NCBI RefSeq assembly: GCF_000747525.1
Contig: NZ_CP009278.1
Coordinates: forward strand, 4,030,001-4,094,000
DNA length: 64,000 bases
DNA from: Sphingobacterium sp. ML3W
Lineage (GTDB): Bacteria > Bacteroidota > Bacteroidia > Sphingobacteriales > Sphingobacteriaceae
Reading direction: 5' to 3'
Below, in pieces: positions 19,601-27,100 of this stretch. The notes below the pieces were generated by a model. The model had not been told where the DNA came from, did no database searches, and saw nothing but the letters and a program-made list of their open reading frames with translations. Position 1 is the first letter of the stretch, and every line of letters begins with the position of its first letter. The position numbers and the translations under genes are program-made.

Positions 19601-19643
19601 GTTTCGCTATTAAGCTGTCTTCTATGTTGCTTTCTTTAGTCAT
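16632..19643 (-). CDS. hsdR: Type I restriction endonuclease subunit HsdR
   Basis: This 1003-residue motor and nuclease subunit translocates and cleaves unmethylated DNA. The N-terminal PD-(D/E)xK nuclease has Asp119 and E133-L-K135. The superfamily 2 helicase core has TTGSGKT (274-280), DECH (383-386), the FTGTPI motif and the later GFDS and FSRTNR motifs. A helical C-terminal domain docks on HsdM/HsdS. It is the first gene of the operon, and its stop overlaps hsdS, which suggests coupled translation. Length and motifs are intact, so the system looks functional. Confidence 0.95.
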   Translation of the reverse strand: MTKESNIEDSLIAKLQDLKYTYRPDIIDRKSLEQNFRQKFNELNRVHLSETEFNRLREEIITPDVFAASKLLREKNTFIREDGTPLQYTLVNIKDWCRNDFEVINQLKINTENSNQRYDVIILINGIPVVQLELKSLQISPRRAMQQIVDYKNEAGSGYNNSLLCFMQLFIVSNRSNTYYFANNRNQHFSFNADEQFLPIYKLADIDNKKIDNLFDFSEKFLSKCTLGEMISRYMVLVESEQKMLVMRPYQIYAVQAIVDCIEQNRGNGYIWHTTGSGKTLTSFKASTLLKDNPNIEKCLFVVDRKDLDRQTREEFNKFQEGSVEENTNTESLVRRLLSTDYSDKVIVTTIQKLGLALDAESKNNYKERLLPLKDKRMVFIFDECHRSQFGDNHQAIKDFFPNAQLFGFTGTPIFDENASYTIRENESGSYKTTKDIFEKELHAYTITHAIEDKNVLKFHVDYFKTDGVDAANLSESQKQKAVVEAILKKHDAVTDQKRFNAIFATGSINNAIAYYRLFNEVQKQRLEADEDYRALNIACVFSPPAQAVAKDGESNNTKNVADIKQLQNDLLQEREDNKVDPEGKKKALIEIISNFNKQYGTNHSIGEFDLYYQDIQSRIKDQKYSNTDYPHKNKIDIVIVVDMLLTGFDSKYLNTLYVDKNLKHHGLIQAFSRTNRVLNDTKPHGSILDFRQQRDAVNEAIALFSGEDTGRSREIWLVDPAPKVIEKYEDALESLNQMMHSFGLECAPEEVNNLKGDAARAEFITKFKEIQRLKTQLDQYTDLTEEQASKINLLLPEDDLRSFRSMYIETAQRLKTKQDKAAKKGDEDVDPSVEQLDFELVLFASTIIDYDYIMGLIAEMTQKKPSKQKVTKQQLINLLISNANLMDEREDIIAYINSLDMDKPLEENNIREGYEHFKKEKNNKDLAIIAEKHGVTFESLQVFVAEIMDRMVFDGEKLTDFLAPLGLNWKVRAQKELALMEDLVPYLNKLAQGREISGLHYE

Positions 19644-19674
19644 TAGTTTCTCCGTTTATTAGATCCTAAGTCTT

Positions 19675-19682
19675 CAAAGGTA
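19675..19682 (-). promoter_or_regulatory. Candidate -7 box of the hsd operon
   Basis: Reading the minus strand, TACCTTTG matches the Bacteroidota -7 consensus TAnnTTTG, 32 bp before the hsdR start. No clear -33 TTTG is seen. Confidence 0.4.
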
Positions 19683-19753
19683 CTGTTAATAGGCTTGATG
19701 ACTTATATATTGCTCAATGAGTTTAGTGGATGTTTATTTTTTAATAGTACTCG

Positions 19754-20557
19754 TCACACTTCAAATTTCTTTAAGTGCCTCATCACTTCTCTTTCAACTT
19801 TTTCAAAATCAGGCAAATCATGTATTTGATCAGACATCGATTTTTGCCAACGACCTTTATATTGTGGTAAGCGTTGCTTTAATTTTGTATGGAAGTCAGC
19901 TGGGGTTACTTTTTTACATTCACATTTCTCTCGAAATTCATGAATGTAAAATTCCGCATCCATGCCATGTATTTCTAATAAATACCAGACATCATAAAAA
20001 TCTCTAGGTTGCATACGTTGCATAACTGAACGAAGTTTTTCAACCAATACTTCTTCTAAAGGATAACACAATAATTGATGCGCTTCTTGGTCTGTATAAG
20101 ATATAATTGCATCCACCATTATAGGTTCAAAAGTTAGCTTTTCGCTACGTGAAATATCTATCTTAACCTTTTTGTTATTTCCCTGCCCACCTAAAGGACC
20201 TATATAACTGATATAGAAATTAATCCCTCCATCTTCATGCTCATTATTATCAATTATTTCAAGAGGAATATTGGCTTCCTCTTCAATATGTTCAAAAGCT
20301 TCCGAAAACCATTCAAAAACTTGTTCGTTTGAGATTGTGTCGTCCAACAAGGTAAAATCCAAGTCTTCACTAAAACGATAATCTTCGAAATAAATCTTTT
20401 TAAGTACCGTTCCGCCTTTGAAAACAATAGCTTTAGATAGTGCGTCATGTTGTGAAATTCCTTGCAGAATCCATGAAAGCACATAGTCCTTTTCAATCTG
20501 TTGATCTCGAACACCAACTTCTCGGGCTGTATTTTGTATTTCTCCTGGCTTTATCAT
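19754..20557 (-). CDS. AbiEii-family nucleotidyltransferase toxin
   Basis: The 267-residue protein belongs to the AbiEii/AbiGii (DUF1814) family, the toxin of type IV toxin-antitoxin and abortive infection systems. It acts as a nucleotidyltransferase that blocks growth on phage infection. It shows the motifs KGGTVL (46-51) and RFSEDLD (60-66), with the catalytic Ser/Asp arrangement of the family. The ATG at 20557 overlaps the antitoxin stop as ATGA, which fixes the start; the longer frame to 20611 would lie within the upstream gene. The partner gene immediately upstream supports the assignment. Confidence 0.85.
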   Translation of the reverse strand: MIKPGEIQNTAREVGVRDQQIEKDYVLSWILQGISQHDALSKAIVFKGGTVLKKIYFEDYRFSEDLDFTLLDDTISNEQVFEWFSEAFEHIEEEANIPLEIIDNNEHEDGGINFYISYIGPLGGQGNNKKVKIDISRSEKLTFEPIMVDAIISYTDQEAHQLLCYPLEEVLVEKLRSVMQRMQPRDFYDVWYLLEIHGMDAEFYIHEFREKCECKKVTPADFHTKLKQRLPQYKGRWQKSMSDQIHDLPDFEKVEREVMRHLKKFEV

Positions 20558-21375
20558 GTGTATATAGCAGATGTGATGGTTTCTATTTCTATATTTTGTT
20601 GAATACTCCAACGATTTAACAACTTGCCTTCTTTTGGTAATTCTGTATCTAAAATTACGTAAGAAGCCGTTTTGAGACCCTGAAGTTTCTCAATAATAGT
20701 TGTGTCAATACTTAATGTTTCTAACAAAAATCCAAGCCTTTTAATGACAGCCTGAGAATTAAACTTTTCGGCGTATTCTAAAAGCTTATTGAATTTTATT
20801 TTGTCTTTTGAAATATAGATTGCCCTTGCAATTTCAACGATTCCACCGGCATAATCAGGCTTAAAAAGACAGTCAATAATTGTTTTTTCTAAATCTGAGC
20901 AGACAACCTTATGAAAACTATCAATCCATATTTTTTTCATTCCAAAAAAATGTTCTTGGTTATGATAAATGAATTGGAAAGGGATTCCTTTTATTTCGAT
21001 TTGAGAGGGACGCATTTGCTTTGCAACCACAATTTGCTCTTTTAATGAGGGTTGTATAATCAAATTATGCACTTGTAATGCTGAGTAATATCCAATATAA
21101 TGATTATTTCCTCTCGTAAGAGGTTCGGCTAACAAGTGCCAATCAGGCATAAATGTTTTTGAATCTTGTTCATAAGGAATCAAATAATAAACACCTCTTT
21201 TTATTCTCATTAACAATCCACGTTTAACCATATCGCTAAGAAGCTCCTTTAATGCACTTTCACTTGAAAGAGGAAGTGCATATTTAGCTTCAGAATAGTC
21301 AAAGCACTGCTGACCTATTTTATTAAAATAGTTCAACAATTCGCCTGATTGTGTTGATATATTCTTGATTTGCAT
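20554..21375 (-). CDS. AbiEi-family antitoxin
   Basis: The 273-residue protein has an N-terminal winged-helix region (residues ~20-70, with 'ALKELLSDMVKRGLLMRIKRGVYYL') and the C-terminal AbiEi domain. The 'EKTIIDCLFKPDYAGGI' stretch is typical of this antitoxin and transcriptional repressor. It neutralises AbiEii and usually represses its own operon. I prefer the ATG at 21375 to the one at 21429, because a promoter-like block shared with the GHKL gene lies at 21398-21420. The stop overlaps the toxin start. Confidence 0.8.
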   Translation of the reverse strand: MQIKNISTQSGELLNYFNKIGQQCFDYSEAKYALPLSSESALKELLSDMVKRGLLMRIKRGVYYLIPYEQDSKTFMPDWHLLAEPLTRGNNHYIGYYSALQVHNLIIQPSLKEQIVVAKQMRPSQIEIKGIPFQFIYHNQEHFFGMKKIWIDSFHKVVCSDLEKTIIDCLFKPDYAGGIVEIARAIYISKDKIKFNKLLEYAEKFNSQAVIKRLGFLLETLSIDTTIIEKLQGLKTASYVILDTELPKEGKLLNRWSIQQNIEIETITSAIYT

Positions 21376-21397
21376 AGTTAATAAGTCAGCTAAAACC

Positions 21398-21420
21398 TGA
21401 CTACAATGATACAAAAAATA
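21398..21420 (-). promoter_or_regulatory. Promoter-like block shared with the GHKL gene
   Basis: On the plus strand this reads TGACTACAATGATACAAAA, beginning at 21398. A near-identical block (TGACTACAATATTACAAAA) begins at 23608, before the GHKL-nuclease gene. On the minus strand both contain a TTTTGTA core close to the TAnnTTTG type, upstream of each start. It is likely a common promoter or operator. Confidence 0.5.
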
Positions 21421-21485
21421 ATCAATCAAAACATTTAAAACAAAATAAACTATTAATCACAACGATACTGTCAGTTGAAAGCTGA

Positions 21486-21514
21486 CTTGTAAACTACAAA
21501 AGATAGTTTATAAG
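21486..21514. terminator. Hairpin between the GHKL gene and abiEi
   Basis: 11-bp arms (21486-21496 and 21504-21514) differ at one position, tolerated as a G-U pair, around a 7-base loop. The hairpin lies 44 bp beyond the GHKL gene stop in the minus direction. It probably terminates that transcript; an AbiEi operator is the alternative. Confidence 0.5.
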
Positions 21515-21557
21515 ATTAGGTGATATTTGAAGAGCTTGCGAAGAATTGTACCATAAA

Positions 21558-23522
21558 CTACCTATTGCCTAACTCATTAGGCAAGTATTCTGCGTATTTA
21601 GACTTTAAATACTCAAGGTTTTTATCATTGTTCATAAGATTGAGATTGAGTTTTTCTTTAATAAACTCATATCTAGTCTTAGCTTCATTTAAAATATGCC
21701 CCCACGTCAGAACATATACATCATATAGATCGGTAGAAATAACGTGTCCATATTTTCTATCACTTTGCTCCAACTCGGACTCAATGTCGGATTTAATATC
21801 TTTGGTCACTAACAGAAATTTCCATTTGGTTTTTTCCTTCGGAAATCTTCTGTCTTGGCAAATTCGAGAGGCATATAGTTTAATTTGCATCAATTCTTCT
21901 ACTCCAGCATCCACCGTAGGTTTCTTTAATTCAATAATTAGATTTGTTTTATGACCAGGTAGTCCCTGAGGAAACTGTCTCCATAAGCACACATCGGGTA
22001 TAATCTGTAAATCAGAATTATCTTGGCTTTCAGTAATTTCTTCAAAATCAGATCTCCCTAAATGTTTTAAATACTCCTTCAAGACATTTTTTAAAGTGAC
22101 ATCATCTACACCATAAGTGAACTCATCCCCAAATAGCCAAGTTTCATTAACAAGAATTTTATGTAAATGCTTTCTTTCAAGTACGTTTTTGTTCAATTCT
22201 CTGTTATAAATTAACTCTTCAAGTCCGTTAATAAACTTTAATCTGTTTTTTATTTCCGTCATTGTATCAATGACTGTGGAAAGAGAAGATTCTTCCAAAA
22301 TCTCCACTAACTCTTCTCTTTTATCTTTAGGTAAATCAATGACTTCTGCTAAGATTTTCTGCAAAGAATTTGAATCATTTTCTAAAGCTTCTTTGATTAA
22401 AGAAAGAGTAAGCTTTTTACTTTTAATATCTTGATTCTCAAAATCAGGTAAGAATTCATTAACCTGAAGTGCAACAATGTCAAATACTTGCCTCTTACTT
22501 TCTTCAACTAAATTATCTGGTTTTTCTTTATATGGATATATTCCTTTTTGCTTCAAGTCCGAAATAAACTCTGTCGAATAATAATGAAGTCGTTTCCTCG
22601 TATATGCCCTAGCAAACTTTTTGGATTCTTCAATTGCTAAAGTCATAAGGTCATCTAATTCCTGTAAATCAATTTTATTTTCTCTATGAAGACTTTCAAT
22701 ATAAATAGATTGGATAAAAATTGAAATTGGAATATTGGATCTAATCCCTAAGTTAAGCTCTCTAAACGGGATTCCTTTGGTATTACATAAATATGTTTTC
22801 TTTTTTATATCGAAGTTCCATTCAAGAATTTTAAATTTGAACCTATAGGTTATTCCTTCTTTTTCTGTTAAAAATTCTGTTTCATCAGAATTTTTAATCA
22901 ACGAATCGAATTCTAAAATTTTTCCATTAATGGTAATTGAAAAATTCGGATAATTTATCCAATAAGATGCGAATTTTTGAGCCAAATCCTTTCTGTTCTT
23001 TTCATCAAAAGCTTGCTGTGCTATGTCAGGATTAATATTCTGAATAAAAACATTAAATCCAGATTCAGAAGTTTCATCTCCAAGAGGTCTTAATGAACTG
23101 AATTTAGAATGAGATAAATTATTTCGGTCAAAAGTGATTGTAAATTCCTTAAATGAACTGGAGTTTTTGTATCTACTTGTAAACACGACCATGTCTCCTA
23201 AAGCAAGTGCTTTATACCTTCCTTTTCCTTCTTTCCCATGGTATTGCCTACCACTTGGACTAGTGCTGTTAGTTTTCTTTTCCGAACCACCTAATCTACC
23301 AAACACTTCTTGTGCTTTAGTATATTCTATCCCTAATCCATTATCATTAATTTCAATCGATTCGAACCCTCCAATACTATTAGATATATATTCAATGCTT
23401 ATATCTGTTGCATCAGCATCTAAGGAATTCCATATTAACTCTGATAATGCAGTTATTCCATTAGCTCTCGTCAAAGATTCTATATGATCTTTCTCTACTC
23501 CTAAATCAATGATTCTTTCCAT
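21558..23522 (-). CDS. GHKL (MutL/MORC-like) ATPase fused to PD-(D/E)xK nuclease
   Basis: The 654-residue protein starts with a GHKL ATPase. The N-box ELIWNSLDADAT (28-39) closely resembles that of MutL and MORC, the G1 box is DNGLGI (60-65), and the second glycine-rich box is HGKEGKGR (95-102). A transducer-like region and long helical middle (~250-450) follow. The C-terminal domain has PD (509-510), about 20 residues later E531-L-K533 in LIIELKKP, and a Gln two residues before the next Lys. This is the pattern of a PD-(D/E)xK nuclease. Prokaryotic MutL/MORC relatives in restriction-type neighbourhoods are known, but I do not recognise this exact gene as a named system. The ATG at 23522 is chosen because the longer frame begins in non-conserved sequence. 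Its own promoter-like block suggests an independent unit. Confidence 0.75.
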   Translation of the reverse strand: MERIIDLGVEKDHIESLTRANGITALSELIWNSLDADATDISIEYISNSIGGFESIEINDNGLGIEYTKAQEVFGRLGGSEKKTNSTSPSGRQYHGKEGKGRYKALALGDMVVFTSRYKNSSSFKEFTITFDRNNLSHSKFSSLRPLGDETSESGFNVFIQNINPDIAQQAFDEKNRKDLAQKFASYWINYPNFSITINGKILEFDSLIKNSDETEFLTEKEGITYRFKFKILEWNFDIKKKTYLCNTKGIPFRELNLGIRSNIPISIFIQSIYIESLHRENKIDLQELDDLMTLAIEESKKFARAYTRKRLHYYSTEFISDLKQKGIYPYKEKPDNLVEESKRQVFDIVALQVNEFLPDFENQDIKSKKLTLSLIKEALENDSNSLQKILAEVIDLPKDKREELVEILEESSLSTVIDTMTEIKNRLKFINGLEELIYNRELNKNVLERKHLHKILVNETWLFGDEFTYGVDDVTLKNVLKEYLKHLGRSDFEEITESQDNSDLQIIPDVCLWRQFPQGLPGHKTNLIIELKKPTVDAGVEELMQIKLYASRICQDRRFPKEKTKWKFLLVTKDIKSDIESELEQSDRKYGHVISTDLYDVYVLTWGHILNEAKTRYEFIKEKLNLNLMNNDKNLEYLKSKYAEYLPNELGNR

Positions 23523-23607
23523 AGCTTTTAAGATATAATTTGTTGTATTTAGCAAAACTCCTAAAACAATAAACACTTTTTGTTGAAAATTATCTAAGGC
23601 TAGCTCT

Positions 23608-23628
23608 TGACTACAATATTACAAAATA
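23608..23628 (-). promoter_or_regulatory. Promoter-like block of the GHKL-nuclease gene
   Basis: This is the second copy of the block described at 21398-21420, placed about 85 bp before the GHKL gene start on the minus strand. Confidence 0.45.
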
Positions 23629-23750
23629 AAATCCTTTGAACGATTCCTCTTACGCCAAATCCTGCCTCTCAAAGCCAAACTCTACCACATCTGCAAGGCC
23701 TTTTAATACTTGCTCTAAATTTATCCATCAAGCAAAATCATAAATATTTT

Positions 23751-24188
23751 ATGGATACACAACAAAAAGACCTGTCGTATTTCAGATTACGACTGCAAGA
23801 ATTATTAAACACCAGTTTTCCTGAAAAGGCTCATGACGAAAAGTTTATCAATCAGCGTTTAAGCTGGGCTGCCAATGCTTATGAAGGTGCTTTTAGCTCG
23901 GGGAATCTCGTTGAACAATGTAATGAAATAGCCGATTACATACTTTTCGAAGGATTACATTTTTCGAAGTTTGATACCATTTTTCAAATAGTCTGCAACG
24001 AATTCGATACCAGAATGGCAGACGAAGAGTTACGGCCGTTCGCCCTGAAAATGTTCCCTGTTTGTGAGCCTATTTTCGCCAACTATGAACTAACTGATGA
24101 CTTCGCATACGGTTACGAGTTTGATGAACTCTATACCGAATTAACGGGAACCATCGCAATATGGATTGAGGAGAATGGGCTTCAGTAA
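23751..24188 (+). CDS. DUF1896-type conjugative-element protein
   Basis: The 145-residue acidic protein resembles the DUF1896 family, short helical proteins encoded just before the large methylase-helicase in Bacteroidota elements. Features are the central INQRLSWAANAYEGAFSSG segment and the C-terminal YELTGTIAIWIEENGLQ-like end. No catalytic motif is visible and the function is unknown. Its end overlaps the next gene by 14 bp, so the two are likely translated together. The defence island is inserted between this gene and topB. Confidence 0.75.
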   Translation: MDTQQKDLSYFRLRLQELLNTSFPEKAHDEKFINQRLSWAANAYEGAFSSGNLVEQCNEIADYILFEGLHFSKFDTIFQIVCNEFDTRMADEELRPFALKMFPVCEPIFANYELTDDFAYGYEFDELYTELTGTIAIWIEENGLQ

Positions 24189-27100
24189 AAAGCAACATCT
24201 CCAAACGAACATTGATGCCCTACGAATTGTTTTTAAACTAGAAAAGGAGAACCGACATGCCACCGTAGGTGAAAGACTGTTAATGATGCAATACAGCGGA
24301 TTTGGTGGTCTTAAATTCGTATTGAACCCCGTAGAGAACGAGATAGACATCAATCATTGGAGAAAAACGGAACACGATCTTTTCCCACTTACACAGAAAC
24401 TCCACCAGCTTTTAAAAGAGAACGCTACCGACGAAAAACAATACCGTAGGTATGTGGACAGTATGCGGAGTTCTGTGCTCACTGCATTTTACACACCTCC
24501 ACAAGTGATCGATGCCGTTTCGGCAACATTGAGAGAAAACGGTCTGGACCTGGGTAAATTCCTCGAACCTTCGGCTGGCATTGGCTCTTTTATACAATCC
24601 TTTTCAGAAAAAAGACAAGCAAGTGTCACTGCTTACGAAAAGGATTTGCTCACAGGAAAGATTTTAAAACAGCTTTATCCCGAAAGCACGATCCATATTA
24701 GCGGTTTTGAGGACATCTCCGAAAAGGAACAAAACAGCTATGATGTAGTAGCCAGTAATATTCCTTTTGGTGATACAGCTATATTCGACCTCTCTTATTC
24801 TCGAAGTAAAAACCCAGCAAAAGAACAGGCTACCCGAAGTGTCCATAATTATTTTTTTTTGAAAGGAACCGATATGCTCCGTGAAGGTGGTTTAATGGTT
24901 TTTATTACCTCGCAGGGTGTTTTGAATAGTCAGAAAAACGAGCCTATACGTCGAGCATTGATGCATGAAAATAACTTAGTTTCAGCCATCCGTTTACCTA
25001 ACAATCTCTTTACTGATTATGCAGGAACGGAAGTCGGTAGCGATCTGATTATTCTGCAAAAACATACTGGAAAGCAAAACCTGAGCGAAACAGAAGAACT
25101 ATTTTGTCAAAGCCAAATAACGCAATACAATACGCCAAGCAATGCCTTGTTTCAAGACAACATAAGAATTGTGCATACCGATGTAAAGCTGGATACCGAT
25201 CCGTACGGAAAACCTGCATTAATCTACACGCATAAAGGTGCTGTGGAAGGAATTGCTAGAGATTTGAAACAAATGCTGCATGAAGATTTTAGAAAGCACC
25301 TGAATTTCGAGTTGTATAAAAGCGCACAAAATAAAGACCAAGTAGTACAAAACTCCATATCACAAAAGGTTAGCCCTCCTATTGCTGATCCTGTGATTCA
25401 CAAATCGGAAACAAAGCCTTTATCGGCTTCAATAACAAATAAAAGTATTGCAAAAGAAAAAAGACAACTAAGCATTTTTGATCTGTTTGAAAATCCGGAA
25501 GAACAAATCGCAGTAGTCATTCCTAAAACTATCAAGACAAAAAAGCAAACCGTTCAAAGAAAAAGAGTCGTAAATAAACATCCACCCAATCTATTCAGCG
25601 GTTTGATGCAGCAACCTTATAGTCCTCCTGTTTCAAATACTCCTGCTAATGGGAATATCTCAACTCACAGTCGTAAACAAGAAGCTATCGGTGATTTGTT
25701 TTCAGTATTGAACGGAAACAACCAAGTCGAAAAGCCTGCTTTAATTAATACCATTCCCGGACCTGATCTTTACAGCAAAGAAATACAAACTTTTCACCGC
25801 AACGATTGCCTAGCAGCTGATAACGGATGGGTTGGTTATCTTAAAGATTTAGATAACGATAGACAGCAGGCAATGTTTCACCCTTTGCAATTAGCACCTT
25901 TACAAAAAGAAAGAGCGGAAGGTTATATTGGTATTCGCGATAGTTATCTCGATTTATATCAGAAAGAAGCCGAAAAACAAGCCGAACACAAAGAAGAACG
26001 GGAAAACCTTAATCATCTATACGAGGCCTTTGTTAAGAGGTACGGCAACCTCAACAGTTCTGATAACATCAAAATTATAAAAACAGATAGTGCAGGTAAG
26101 GAAGTTCCTTATCTGGAGCGCATGGTGGGCGGCGTGGTACACAAAGCGGATATATTCCATCGTCCTGTAACTTTCTCTATCGCAACATTAGTTACCGACA
26201 ATCCTGATGAGGCTTTAGCATCCTCATTGAATAAGTACGGGAAAGTTGATCTGGACTATATGTCCGAAATCAGCGGACTGTCTTTCGATACCTTGAAGGA
26301 GTCTTTAAAAGAACGAATCTTTTTCAATCCACTTCAAAACGAATACGAGATAGTGGAGCGTTGGATCGCTGGTAATGTCGTTGAGAAAGGCATTGAGGTA
26401 AAAAACTATCTCGAAAGCAATCCAAACGATATCGAAGCGAAAGAAAGTCTTACGGCTTTGGAAGAAGCTAGACCAAGAAGCATCGAATTTGAGGAGCTGG
26501 ACTTTAACCTCGGAGAACGCTGGATACCCACAGGGATCTATGCTCGATTTGCTTCACATCTTTTCGATACCGACGTGCGTATTCATTATGCTGAAAGCAG
26601 TGACGATTTCAACATAAAATGTGATCAGAAGAATGTCCATATTTGGGACAAATATGCTGTTAAAGCTGAAAGTCGAACCTTTGATGGAATTGCTCTGCTC
26701 AAACACGCACTGGTCAATACCACGCCTGATATTACCAAGAAAATATTCATTGAGGACAAGGAAGTCAAGGTACGGGATATGGAAGCCATACAAATGGCAA
26801 ATACGAAAATTGACGAAATTCGTACTGCTTTTTCCGAATGGCTACACGCTCAAAACGATGAGTTTAAAAACCGACTAACCGATCAATACAATGATACCTT
26901 TAACTGTTTTGTACGTCCGCAATACGATGGAAGTCATCAAGAATTTCCTGGATTAGACCGTAAAGCACTAGGTATTGAAGACTTATATTCCAGTCAGAAA
27001 GATGCTGTTTGGATGATAAAGCTCAATGGAGGTGCCATCTGTGACCACGAAGTAGGTGCTGGAAAAACATTAATTATGTGTACCGCAGCACAGGAAATGA

